Shown piece after piece: positions 24,197 to 32,114 of a stretch of DNA of 33,202 nt. The translations under genes were made by a program, and so were the position numbers. Position 1 is the stretch's first letter; the number at the start of each line of letters is the position of its first letter. The DNA is taken from positions 1 through 33,202 of the IMG/VR virus record IMGVR_UViG_3300042517_001250, one strand, 5' to 3'. This DNA comes from a virus. The notes under the pieces are model-generated. The model was not told the origin of the DNA. It worked only from the letters and a program-made list of their open reading frames with translations, and searched no databases.

Positions 24197-26518
24197 TTAA
24201 AACATTTTTAAACCCATTCTAATATAAGCACATGCTTCGTCTGGGGAGCAACCAAACATTTCAACAAAACCTTTTGCAATATAGTTTTTATCCAATTTAC
24301 CATTCACTGTCTTATGTTGGTACAAATAATCAATGGATTTTCTGTTAAACTCTTCGTTAAATATTTCTTCCTTTTCTTTTTTAGTTAATGGAGGTTTTCC
24401 AGCTTCTTCCCTATCCAATTCTTGAGATTCAACTTCCGCTGTTGACATTTTACTAAAAGCTAATAATGTTTCAACACTACGAGCATTGATGTCAAATGCC
24501 TTATCCTTATGTTTATCGAGCATTTTAATCACATGGTCCATTTCGTCGTGTGAATAATTTTTAATACCATCAAATTCCATATTGGTTAATTCTCCATTGT
24601 CTTTTTTGGCAATATGTTTAATGTATGTCATTGTGTCCTTTCTATCCATACTAAGGTCTTGCGCAAAACTTCTACTCATAATTGGTTGCATTTCCTTACT
24701 TTTAGTAATAGTATCCTTAGGTATGTTGGTAATAAATATCATTTTACCACCGAAGTCAAATTGCTTTGGTATTTTACTTCCATCACTAGCTTTAACTTCC
24801 CTTTGGGACATATTACTAACTTGACTTTGACTGCTACCCAATGCTCCTTTCATATACCCTTTAATATCTGGGTCTTCTAAGGCTGAATCACAATCATCAA
24901 ACACCATTACCTTGTCGTTATGTTCCCACATCAATTGGTAAAATGAAGTTGCTGTAACCTTACCACCATCTATAAACACATAATCATAGTCATCACTTCC
25001 TGGAGTGTGAATCTTTGGGTCAAACATTCTGTCTTTACCAAATTTCCTCTTAAGTGTTTTTTTGACTGTGAAGGTTTTACCAACACCACCACTACCATAC
25101 ATGATAGCACTTTTTTTCATACCATCGCAAACAGCATTCACAGCTCCAGCAAAATCTTTAAATTTTAATGTAATTCTTTTTACAATGTCAGCATCTGATT
25201 CATTATCATCATCAGTTAGCGGATGTTTGTTATCATCATCAAGTTTTGCTTGTATTTTGTTAGCACTAGCATCAGCTTTAGCATCTGGAACTTTACCCTT
25301 AAAAGTAGATTTGTGGTCTGCTGGGAGTTCACCTCTTTCTTTAAGCACATCCTCTGCACTAGTATGGTATTCATGTGTGGTATCCTTTCCACTAATGTAT
25401 CGCTTTAAAACATCACTACTTTTAGTTCTAGCTAATTTGTGGTGAGGTGTATTTAATTTTTTACCATCTTGTTTTACTTTTGCTGTAGGCTGTCCAGTAA
25501 CTTGGTTCCCATTGGCTCTAGGCTTAATTTCATGGTGATGTTTTTTGTATATTGTACCGTCATCACCATGAATAACGTACTTTCCACTACTACTAACCCT
25601 ACCAACCTTTCCAGACTTTTTTTCACCACCATGTTCAAAATCTGCATGGCTACCATGTTCAGCATGTTCTTTACCATTGGCATCAACCCAACGCTTAGTC
25701 TGTTTGCCATTCTTGTCGGTAACTTGCTTTAGTGTTAAATGGCTTGTATCTAAACCTTTTTCAAGTTTGTCTTCACCATTGTTACCATTTTTAAAATTTT
25801 TTTCTATAAAATCATGTATTAAATCAAACCCTTCATCAGTTTCCTCCCAATAACTTCTTTCACTCATTGGTAATTCTAATTTTATTTTTTTTATTTTTAA
25901 TTTGAATTTGTTTAAATTTTCCCTACTAACTTTTAAATTTTTAAAATCAAAATCTTTTGGTAGTATTTCGTCTTCAATTAATTCCTCAATTGCAAAATCA
26001 AATGTTTCATGTAATGAATTTGGAATTTTTACACGTTCTTCTTTAATTTCCCTACTTGCTTTTTCGTGGGCATCCATGTTGTTATCCATCTTATCAACAA
26101 TTCCACTATGCGGATTATCATGCGATCTTTCCATGTATTTATCATACCTAGCCTGATGTAAATCACTTGCATCTAAATGATCCTGCTTAGTAAAATTTTC
26201 ATGCGATTCATGGTCAAAATGATTGTAAACATCCTTACCTGATTTTGTTTTACCAATTACTCTTGAATCAACACCATCAGATTTGTATTTTTTATCATAA
26301 GTAGTTAATCCTTCATTCGACACCTTTTGCCATTTACCCTCGGCAATTTTTTTGTAACCATTTCTAATCTCACCAATTTGACCATGCTTACCACCTTTTT
26401 CAAGCATGTCATTACTAGTAATGCTTTTTTGAAATTCATCTGCAATACCAAAACTAGCTAGTATTTGTTTTCTCTTACTTTCTCCGTAACTGAAGTTTGT
26501 TATATTATTATTTCTCAT
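24197..26518 (-). CDS. Modular AAA+ ATPase embedded in virion gene cluster
   Basis: 773 residues. N-terminal leader (1-28) with SKRKQILASFG; module A (29-67) with NDMLEKGGKHGQIGEIRNGY; module C (about 88-160) with IGKTKSGKDVYNHFDHESH; helical acidic region (about 165-245); module B (261-327) with LTLKQVTDKNGKQTKRWVD and GDDGTIYKKH. Next a low-complexity Lys/Asp-rich linker (330-430), then a AAA+ domain: Walker A GSGGVGKT (475-482), Walker B VMVFDDCD (D541, D542), a sensor-1-like MIFITN (about 595) and an Arg-finger-like MSRSFAQD (about 617). The AAA core resembles a known phage ATPase type with VFDD and SRS signatures. It probably acts as an oligomeric ATPase on protein or DNA; substrate unknown. 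Modules A, B and C recur in the two genes upstream. Confidence 0.85.
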   Translation of the reverse strand: MRNNNITNFSYGESKRKQILASFGIADEFQKSITSNDMLEKGGKHGQIGEIRNGYKKIAEGKWQKVSNEGLTTYDKKYKSDGVDSRVIGKTKSGKDVYNHFDHESHENFTKQDHLDASDLHQARYDKYMERSHDNPHSGIVDKMDNNMDAHEKASREIKEERVKIPNSLHETFDFAIEELIEDEILPKDFDFKNLKVSRENLNKFKLKIKKIKLELPMSERSYWEETDEGFDLIHDFIEKNFKNGNNGEDKLEKGLDTSHLTLKQVTDKNGKQTKRWVDANGKEHAEHGSHADFEHGGEKKSGKVGRVSSSGKYVIHGDDGTIYKKHHHEIKPRANGNQVTGQPTAKVKQDGKKLNTPHHKLARTKSSDVLKRYISGKDTTHEYHTSAEDVLKERGELPADHKSTFKGKVPDAKADASANKIQAKLDDDNKHPLTDDDNESDADIVKRITLKFKDFAGAVNAVCDGMKKSAIMYGSGGVGKTFTVKKTLKRKFGKDRMFDPKIHTPGSDDYDYVFIDGGKVTATSFYQLMWEHNDKVMVFDDCDSALEDPDIKGYMKGALGSSQSQVSNMSQREVKASDGSKIPKQFDFGGKMIFITNIPKDTITKSKEMQPIMSRSFAQDLSMDRKDTMTYIKHIAKKDNGELTNMEFDGIKNYSHDEMDHVIKMLDKHKDKAFDINARSVETLLAFSKMSTAEVESQELDREEAGKPPLTKKEKEEIFNEEFNRKSIDYLYQHKTVNGKLDKNYIAKGFVEMFGCSPDEACAYIRMGLKMF
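25538..25738 (-). repeat. Module B copy in AAA+ gene
   Basis: 201-bp coding segment for 67 residues, from LTLKQVTD to TIYKKH. It matches the segment at 27420-27620 at 57 of 67 residues. DNA similarity is clearly lower than protein similarity, with many third-position changes, so it is kept by selection on the protein. Confidence 0.85.
26318..26434 (-). repeat. Module A copy in AAA+ gene
   Basis: 117-bp coding segment for 39 residues, from FQKSITSNDM to GKWQKVS, identical at all 39 residues to the segment at 27973-28089 but with many synonymous differences in DNA. Confidence 0.85.
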
Positions 26519-26537
26519 TGTGTTTTAAATGTTTTTG

Positions 26538-27752
26538 TTATTTTAATTTTGAATGAAATTGGTAAACTTTAGCATCCCATTGACTAAATGAACCACTTAC
26601 GACTGGAAATCCAACCCACGAGCCCGAATACGAATAACCACTTGAACTAAACTTGTAACCGCCATCTCTAGACATAATTGAATTCAGCATTTCTGCGGAA
26701 ACATCCGCACTATTATTATTAATTGAAGACGAAGCCAATCCAGCATTGTTCTTTGAAAATTTATCTTTATGTTTTTCTTGTAAATCGTACTTATCAAACA
26801 TTATACTCATTTCATATTGAAGTTTTTTATTGTCTACTTCTACATCAAAATGAATACCAACATCCTTGCCATATTTTTTAAGAGTAGCTTGTGAAAGTTC
26901 CTTAAATCTAGCAAAACCTTTCTTAATTTCTGCAAACATTTTATGGTCTTTAGTGTACCCATTTCTTTTAAACCCACTTAAAAGTTCTTTCTCTTTACTT
27001 AATGCCTTATCTAAATTCGCCTTATTGTCAGCTAATTGTTTTACCTTTTTTGCATCAATAGGTTTGGTAGGCTTACTAGCTGTAGGTTTAGTTGCTGAAG
27101 TATTTTTTGTTGCTTCTTTGCTGTGTTTAAGTTTTTGTTCAGTATGGTGTCGCTTTTCATGATTTGCTAACATACCAGAGCCATACCCACCAGTCTCGTC
27201 AACAATTTTTTGCTTTTCAGAAATTTTATCGCTGTGCAATTTTACTGCATCCTCGTGGTCTTCTTTGCTGAAATCTTTATGTTCAGGGTGTTCAGCATCA
27301 TTGTATATATACTTTCCAGAATTAGTTTTACCAATCGCACCTTTCGGTAAGCCTTTGTTTTTAGAATCATTGCTTACATCTTTTGCCTTGTCACCATCAT
27401 GCTTCTGCAATTCCATTGGGTGTTTCTTGTAAATAGTGCCATCATCGCCATGTACTACATATCTACCACTACTGCTCACCCTACCAACTTTTCCAGTTTT
27501 CTTTTCACCATTGTGTTCAAAACTAGCATGTGTTCCATGCTCCATGTGTTCCTTATCGTTAGGGTCTACCCAACGCTTCGTTTGCTTTCCGTTTTTATCG
27601 GTTATTTGCTTTAAGGTAAGATTGCCTCTGTTAATAGCTTTTTCAAGCAAATCATCACAATCTATACCCTTTTCAAACGATACAAATGGTACATCTTGCT
27701 TAAAGTTTGCTAGAATTTGTTTTGCTCTAACTGCATCCAATATATTTCTCAT
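26538..27752 (-). CDS. Modular charged protein, paralogous to the AAA+ N-terminus
   Basis: 404 residues. The N-terminus (MRNILDAVRAKQILANF) shares the KQI(L/M)..F leader of its neighbours. Module B occupies 45-111, module C about 140-210 (IGKTNSGKYIYNDAEHPEH), then a Lys/Thr/Ala-rich linker with KKVKQLADNKANLDKALSKE (about 220-260), a helical domain with FARFKELSQATLKKYGKDVG, and a Ser/Gly/Tyr-rich C-terminus (YKFSSSGYSYSGSWVGFPVV). No catalytic motif is seen. It is unlikely to be a broken AAA+ gene because its C-terminal part is unrelated. It may be a partner, adaptor or substrate of the ATPase, or an internal virion protein. Confidence 0.75.
   Translation of the reverse strand: MRNILDAVRAKQILANFKQDVPFVSFEKGIDCDDLLEKAINRGNLTLKQITDKNGKQTKRWVDPNDKEHMEHGTHASFEHNGEKKTGKVGRVSSSGRYVVHGDDGTIYKKHPMELQKHDGDKAKDVSNDSKNKGLPKGAIGKTNSGKYIYNDAEHPEHKDFSKEDHEDAVKLHSDKISEKQKIVDETGGYGSGMLANHEKRHHTEQKLKHSKEATKNTSATKPTASKPTKPIDAKKVKQLADNKANLDKALSKEKELLSGFKRNGYTKDHKMFAEIKKGFARFKELSQATLKKYGKDVGIHFDVEVDNKKLQYEMSIMFDKYDLQEKHKDKFSKNNAGLASSSINNNSADVSAEMLNSIMSRDGGYKFSSSGYSYSGSWVGFPVVSGSFSQWDAKVYQFHSKLK
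27420..27620 (-). repeat. Module B copy in 404-residue gene
   Basis: Second copy of the 67-residue module described at 25538-25738, same length without gaps, ten residue differences (V/I, A/P, G/D, A/M, S/T, D/S, G/N, S/T, K/R, I/V). Confidence 0.85.
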
Positions 27753-27762
27753 TCAAATAGTT

Positions 27763-28158
27763 TTAAAAATGTTTATGTGAACTCCATTCTACATCTCCAT
27801 CATGGTGGTCATTGCGAATTCCACCAATGCTATTAACATGCTCATCATCGTAAACTTTGCTGTCAAGCTCACTTGCCGACTTCTCATGAGCAAAAGCACC
27901 ACTTTTGTCACCATAATATAATTTATTTTTAACTTCATTTTGGTGTTCTTTTTTTGTCCAACCATGTGTTTTAGAAACTTTTTGCCACTTCCCTTCGGCT
28001 ATCTTTTTGTAGCCATTACGAATTTCCCCAATTTGACCATGTTTACCACCCTTCTCAAGCATATCATTACTTGTAATGCTTTTTTGGAAGTTGTCGTCTG
28101 TAGTGCCAAAACACGACATAATTTGCTTTCTTCTAGCTTCGTCACCTATGTTTTTCAT
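27763..28158 (-). CDS. Small modular protein, first of the three-gene modular locus
   Basis: 131 residues. Leader MKNIGDEARRKQIMSCFG, module A at 24-62 (identical to that of the AAA+ protein), then a short region with HGWTKKEHQNEVKNKLYYGD and a His/Asp-rich C-terminus (IGGIRNDHHDGDVEWSSHKHF, in part). The C-terminal segment with AFAHEKSASELDSKVYDDEH loosely resembles module C. The gene follows the FnIII protein after 27 nt and precedes the 404-residue gene after 10 nt. Function unknown; probably works with the two downstream genes because they share its leader. Confidence 0.7.
   Translation of the reverse strand: MKNIGDEARRKQIMSCFGTTDDNFQKSITSNDMLEKGGKHGQIGEIRNGYKKIAEGKWQKVSKTHGWTKKEHQNEVKNKLYYGDKSGAFAHEKSASELDSKVYDDEHVNSIGGIRNDHHDGDVEWSSHKHF
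27973..28089 (-). repeat. Module A copy in 131-residue gene
   Basis: Encodes the same 39 residues as 26318-26434. Both copies start 23-28 residues after the initiator Met, right behind a KQI(L/M)..F leader. Confidence 0.85.
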
Positions 28159-28185
28159 AGTAATATGTTTTTGTTAATTTATGAA

Positions 28186-28743
28186 TTAAGAAGTGGTTCC
28201 AGTTCCGTTTGCACTATTAGCACTATCGGCACAACCAAAAAGATTCAAGGAACCTTTTGCCTTTACTCTAAAGTAATAGGCTGTTCCTGTTGTTAATCCA
28301 GTAACTACCTTATTCGCAGAAAGATTATCTAATTCAAAAGTAACAACTCCTGTTGTGAACCCTGCATTCGTTGCTCTTTGCAATGTGTAGCCACTTGCTC
28401 CAGTAATTGCACCCCATGTTACCTTCAATGAAGTTGTAGTTGGTGTATTAACTGCAGAAATAACTGGAGTGGTCAACACTTGGTTTGTAATAGCGTTCAA
28501 TTCAGAATTACCTGATTGTGCAACCATGTTCAAACTTTTAGATAACACAAAGGCTTTTAAATTAGCCAATGTGTAAGAATGACCAATTTTGTAGGCAACT
28601 TCAAACATTGATTTTTCCAAATCTGTGCTTATGAAGTCAATACTCATAATTGTAAATTTATCCTTGTTGGAAAGTTTTATTGCATCAGTTCTTAAACGAA
28701 CTAGTACTGTTCCTGCTGGATTAGCGATAATAAAGTCTACCAT
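28186..28743 (-). CDS. Virion protein with C-terminal fibronectin type III domain
   Basis: 185 residues. The N-terminal 80 residues (IIANPAGTVLVRLRTDAIKL, EKSMFEVAYKIGHSYTLANL) have no named fold; residues about 88-178 form an FnIII domain: TPVISAVNTPTTTSLKVTWG, GASGYTLQRATNAGF, TTGTAYYFRVKAKG. FnIII/Ig domains on virions decorate the capsid or tail and bind host surface sugars. The capsid gene 3.4 kb upstream also has such a domain. The N-terminal part could dock on the capsid as a decoration protein, or act as a tail component. The gene ends 27 nt before the modular locus. Confidence 0.75.
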   Translation of the reverse strand: MVDFIIANPAGTVLVRLRTDAIKLSNKDKFTIMSIDFISTDLEKSMFEVAYKIGHSYTLANLKAFVLSKSLNMVAQSGNSELNAITNQVLTTPVISAVNTPTTTSLKVTWGAITGASGYTLQRATNAGFTTGVVTFELDNLSANKVVTGLTTGTAYYFRVKAKGSLNLFGCADSANSANGTGTTS

Positions 28744-28779
28744 TTTATTTTGTTTTATTGTTTAAAAATAAATAACTCA

Positions 28780-29610
28780 TTAAAATCCAAATGTAGATAA
28801 AACCCTATCAACTTCATTGTTAACTACTAAATCTGAGTCAGTTGCTTGGACAGCTTTTTGCGCAAGGTTTAAAGTCGTTAACCCCTTGTGTATCCATGCT
28901 AAATCTTCACTATTTTGCCCCACTCTCCTAAAGGTGCTGTAAGATCCTTGTGTTGCTATTTCATATTTCTTTTCATCCCTTGTCATACCTTCAAAATAGC
29001 TGCTCTTATGTACATATTCATCAAATACCTTTTTAGCACCCAATTCTTCAAACTCTATTTTTGCCCTAGTTTTAGGTAAATCGTAAGGTGTTGGCACATC
29101 AATTTTTTGCAACCTATTTGGTGAATTCACTTTACTATTTCCAGGAGTGGTTTGTTTTGCATCACTTGCCTTAAAGTTTTTTACTATGTCGTAAATTTCC
29201 ATCGGCATAACTCCAGTAAAGGCACTACTGAAGCCATTTGCAGACGGAGTAGCCCATCTAAATGGTATGGTTAAGTACCAACCCCCCTTTTTATTAAATT
29301 TAACCTTAGAAGAATTTTTAAAACCTTCCTTCATGTCAAATGGTGATACACCATTTTCAAGCATATTGGCAAATTTACCAACCAACACAATACTCTTAGC
29401 ACCAATGCCAATATCAGCCATAAGTAAGCTAGAAATGTATTGGTCTCTAGTTTTGTTCAATGCTCCCTTTGCTTCTTCCACCCATTGTCTGTATATCTCC
29501 AACGTCAAGGCACTTGCACATGAATCAGCTAAAGATTCAGTTTGCTGTTGTGTTAATTGAAATTCATCAATGGTATCCTGTAAACTAATATTTATTTTTA
29601 TAGCACCCAT
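28780..29610 (-). CDS. Putative tail completion protein (HK97 gp10-like)
   Basis: 276-residue protein in the neck region. Features: helical N-terminus (QDTIDEFQLTQQQTESLADS), MADIGIGAKSIVLVGKFANML (residues about 64-84), GGWYLTIPFRWATPSANGF (about 108-126), and near the C-terminus SEDLAWIHKGLTTLNLAQKA (about 233-252), which resembles the 'WIHPGi.a..F..ka' motif of HK97 gp10-type minor proteins. The ATG directly follows the preceding gene's stop (TAG-ATG). It is longer than gp10 (about 130). The assignment is from motif resemblance and order, moderate. Confidence 0.6.
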   Translation of the reverse strand: MGAIKINISLQDTIDEFQLTQQQTESLADSCASALTLEIYRQWVEEAKGALNKTRDQYISSLLMADIGIGAKSIVLVGKFANMLENGVSPFDMKEGFKNSSKVKFNKKGGWYLTIPFRWATPSANGFSSAFTGVMPMEIYDIVKNFKASDAKQTTPGNSKVNSPNRLQKIDVPTPYDLPKTRAKIEFEELGAKKVFDEYVHKSSYFEGMTRDEKKYEIATQGSYSTFRRVGQNSEDLAWIHKGLTTLNLAQKAVQATDSDLVVNNEVDRVLSTFGF

Positions 29611-30435
29611 CTAATAATTATAGTTCGGCTTGTCTTTGTTGTAGTCTGTATTATCAAACAAACCAACACCGTCATAATTAGGATCGTCAAGTACATAATG
29701 TGCTTTTCTAGCTATGCAATGAATTGGGTAATTGTCAGTAGTATCGGAAGATCCGCAATCCTTATATGTCCTAACTTTAACCAAATCCCTATTAATGTCA
29801 ATAACATAAAATGTTGGGTTGTGTGAATAGCGTATACTCACTCTAGGAAATTCATCATCTGTAATTGCATCTAGTACAGAAGCTGATATTTTAATTTTGT
29901 TGTATTCAATTGCATATTCATCTTCTTCTAATCTAACTAATGCCTCATCAATGCTTTTGAATACATACACATCAAATACTTGTATTGGCTTGTAAGTTAA
30001 AAAAGAAAAATACAAATTTGCGCTAGATTTTGAAGTCATGAATAAATTTTGGCTAAACCATGCTTCAAGTTCTGTTAAAACAATTTTGTCCATGAAACCT
30101 AGCTTATCTGAGGCTTTAGCCGTAACGCTGACAGTTCCAGCATCCGTCATACTCCAGTTTTCGTACTTGCTTTTTACACCAATTCCTTGACACAACAATT
30201 TTGTAACAACCTTGTCTATATGAACCCAACTAGTGCCACCACAATTCAAACAACCACTACTAGCTTGTCCAGTAGCCTTTTCCTTACAAGGGCAACGCAA
30301 GGCTCTTTCAACATTTGCTTCATAGCCATGTGTTTCAATACTTTGTTCAAACCAATTTTTTGAATAACCAACTTGTGGAGTAGTTATAACATTGGGTGTT
30401 TCAGATATAAACGCTTGTTTGTCATGTGCTCCCAT
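29611..30435 (-). CDS. Neck/connector protein with CPC...CxxC metal-like motif
   Basis: 274 residues. The N-terminal 75 residues contain RCPCKEKATGQASSGCLNC (about 47-65) followed by GGTSWV, with four Cys in CxC-x12-CxxC spacing, a plausible Zn-binding knuckle. The remainder is beta-rich (VSVTAKASDKLGFMDKIVLT, YFSFLTYKPIQVFDVYVFKS) and ends in NTDYNKDKPNYNY. From memory, proteins with this CPC..C..CGG..W segment lie in head-to-tail gene clusters of other phages. Order (connector, this, gp10-like) supports a head-completion or neck role. Metal binding is inferred. Confidence 0.65.
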   Translation of the reverse strand: MGAHDKQAFISETPNVITTPQVGYSKNWFEQSIETHGYEANVERALRCPCKEKATGQASSGCLNCGGTSWVHIDKVVTKLLCQGIGVKSKYENWSMTDAGTVSVTAKASDKLGFMDKIVLTELEAWFSQNLFMTSKSSANLYFSFLTYKPIQVFDVYVFKSIDEALVRLEEDEYAIEYNKIKISASVLDAITDDEFPRVSIRYSHNPTFYVIDINRDLVKVRTYKDCGSSDTTDNYPIHCIARKAHYVLDDPNYDGVGLFDNTDYNKDKPNYNY

Positions 30436-30437
30436 AA

Positions 30438-30893
30438 TTATATAATTTGGTTTAAGTGGTTTTTTAAATCCAATATTAAATTCATACCATTGAATTGCAA
30501 CTTGTCAGCCATTACATAATTGTCATGCTCGTCTTCATCTAATACTATTGTGGCTTTGTCGTTAATCAAATTGCTAACAAAGTAATACAGAATACAATCT
30601 GGTAATTCCAACCTATATGGATTGCCTAATAAAACATAATCAACTTTTGGCTTTAATCCAGTTTCTTCGTATGTTTCCCTAGCACATGTTTGTAATAAGG
30701 TTTCACCCTCTTCCCTATGACCTCCAGCTGTACACCAACAACTTGGATGTGAACTTCTAATGCAACGCTTCAATAACAATATTTTATCAACGCTAATAAT
30801 AATGTTGTTCACAAACTCTTCCTTCTTTTCTTTTTTAAAAGAGTTGAATATTTGCCTTGAAATTATTTTATCTTTAGGGTTTATTTCGTACAT
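30438..30893 (-). CDS. Nudix hydrolase
   Basis: 151-residue Nudix enzyme, which hydrolyses a nucleoside diphosphate linked to another moiety. The Nudix box is complete at residues 58-80: G58 x5 E64 x7 R72-E73 x2 E76-E77 x G79-L80 (AGGHREEGETLLQTCARETY and onward). Upstream strands (IIISVDKILLLKRCI) and LLGNPYRLELPDCILYYFVS fit the fold. Its ATG at 30893 is preceded by a GGAGG at 7 nt spacing, the only consensus Shine-Dalgarno I found. It sits within the head-tail connector genes, so it may have been inserted from elsewhere. Substrate (dNTP, NAD/ADP-ribose, cap) is unknown. Confidence 0.92.
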   Translation of the reverse strand: MYEINPKDKIISRQIFNSFKKEKKEEFVNNIIISVDKILLLKRCIRSSHPSCWCTAGGHREEGETLLQTCARETYEETGLKPKVDYVLLGNPYRLELPDCILYYFVSNLINDKATIVLDEDEHDNYVMADKLQFNGMNLILDLKNHLNQII

Positions 30894-30900
30894 TTTAAGT

Positions 30901-30905
30901 CCTCC
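30901..30905 (-). promoter_or_regulatory. Consensus Shine-Dalgarno of the Nudix gene
   Basis: GGAGG on the minus strand, 7 nt before the ATG at 30893. Other starts in the window have A/T-rich leaders without such a site. Confidence 0.75.
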
Positions 30906-30916
30906 GTTTTTGCTTT

Positions 30917-31735
30917 TTAAACTACGTTAAAGGTAATTCCCTTGTAAGTACCCCTTATCCTTCCATAAAGGTCTTTCAATTGCTCTGTAGACGCTTTTAT
31001 TCTTTGTTGGAATATGTTACCACCATTCATTTTACTTACAGACTGACTAAGACCGTCAAAACCTAAACTTTGACTAGCTAAACCAAACGCTGAACTGCCT
31101 CCAGGACTTGATATACCCATTTCAAGTATTCCTAGTAAATCTATAGTAGTAGCCAATCCTATGAGGTTAATTATGCCATCTGGTATTCTGTCAAATCCAG
31201 TAACGTATGTAACATCCCAATAATAGGGTATCATTCGAAACCCTCTGAAATTAAACAATTGTGAAAATTGCACCCTTTGGTAATCAAAATTAGTAGAACC
31301 ACCACCATTGGGAACTATGAACAATTGGTGATTCGGCGTATTGTCATTACTATTGCTTCTTTTAATAGTAAGCCATTCTATAGGGTATGTAATAATATTC
31401 CTTTCATTAAACCTACCTTTTAAGCCACAAATACTATTGATTTGCCAACTAGTTTGAATGTAACCCCAACTTAAAAATTCTTCAGTAATTAAATCCTTTT
31501 GTTCCCTAATTTTTTGTTTGAAAAGTTTAATACCAAATTCGTTTTCAAACAAGTCTTGCCATGCTTTAATTTTGTTGGTAATAACTTCATCTGGTAATGA
31601 CGCTCCAGTCACTGGATTGCATAACGGCAACCCCCATAAGTAATTCAACTTAACATCATCGGAACTCATAACTAGGCTGTCATGGGTTCCGAGTGTTAAA
31701 TCGTTAAATTGTATGTCTAAATTAATAGTTGCCAC
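30917..31735 (-). CDS. Putative head-tail connector/adaptor protein
   Basis: 272 residues with a GTG start at 31735. The N-terminus has DDVKLNYLWGLPLCNPVTGA and DEVITNKIKAWQDLFENEFG (residues about 26-70), which resembles head-tail adaptor proteins that begin 'lk..YL.GiPl....G..ypde'. Later parts include YPIEWLTIKRSNSN, MIPYYWDVTYVTGFDRIPDG and a C-terminal helix with QRIKASTEQLKDLYGRIRGT. Such proteins sit on the portal ring. The gene follows the small acidic gene by 4 nt and precedes the Nudix gene by 23 nt. Function is inferred from fold hints and position. Confidence 0.65.
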   Translation of the reverse strand: MATINLDIQFNDLTLGTHDSLVMSSDDVKLNYLWGLPLCNPVTGASLPDEVITNKIKAWQDLFENEFGIKLFKQKIREQKDLITEEFLSWGYIQTSWQINSICGLKGRFNERNIITYPIEWLTIKRSNSNDNTPNHQLFIVPNGGGSTNFDYQRVQFSQLFNFRGFRMIPYYWDVTYVTGFDRIPDGIINLIGLATTIDLLGILEMGISSPGGSSAFGLASQSLGFDGLSQSVSKMNGGNIFQQRIKASTEQLKDLYGRIRGTYKGITFNVV

Positions 31736-31739
31736 TTAT

Positions 31740-32075
31740 TTAGATTCTTTTCTTTAAGAATGTTTTAAATGCTTTCTCATTTTTGGAAAACTTTTCATAG
31801 CCTTGTATTTTGGCTGTCTGAGCGAACTCAGCCAACTCTTCCAAATTCATTGAATCAATTTGCGCTTTCATTTCCTCAATTGCTTCAATTTCTTCTTCCG
31901 ATTTTTCAGGAGCAACACTAAGTTCCCATTCTTTGTTTTCACAAATAACTTTAGCTACTTCTTCAGTAACTTCAACTTCACAATTTTCATCCAACTTTGT
32001 TTTACCTACAATTGGTAAATTCAATTCCATGTTGGCATACCCATTGTTGGTGCATCTTACTTTTACGTTTTTCAT
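31740..32075 (-). CDS. Small acidic protein after the capsid gene
   Basis: 111 residues, strongly acidic. The N-terminal 50 residues form short strands (VKVRCTNNGYANMELNLP); the middle is acidic helix (EKSEEEIEAIEEMKAQIDS); the C-terminus NLEELAEFAQTAKIQGYEKF resembles a small helix-extended-loop-helix fold like HeH/Rho-N domains found in head proteins. It is the first gene after the capsid terminator (32115-32142), so it may have its own promoter. Possibly a head-completion factor; function unknown. Confidence 0.7.
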   Translation of the reverse strand: MKNVKVRCTNNGYANMELNLPIVGKTKLDENCEVEVTEEVAKVICENKEWELSVAPEKSEEEIEAIEEMKAQIDSMNLEELAEFAQTAKIQGYEKFSKNEKAFKTFLKKRI

Positions 32076-32114
32076 TTTAAATAGTTTTTTTATTAATAAA
32101 CTTAATATATCAAA

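Noticed and set aside
25062-25445. 127-residue plus-strand reading frame opposite the AAA+ gene
   Set aside because: It lies wholly opposite a gene with intact Walker motifs; Ser/Leu-rich shadow composition.
25474-25710. Second minus-strand frame within the AAA+ gene
   Set aside because: Out of frame with module B, which is clearly coding in the main frame and shares conserved protein with 27420-27620.
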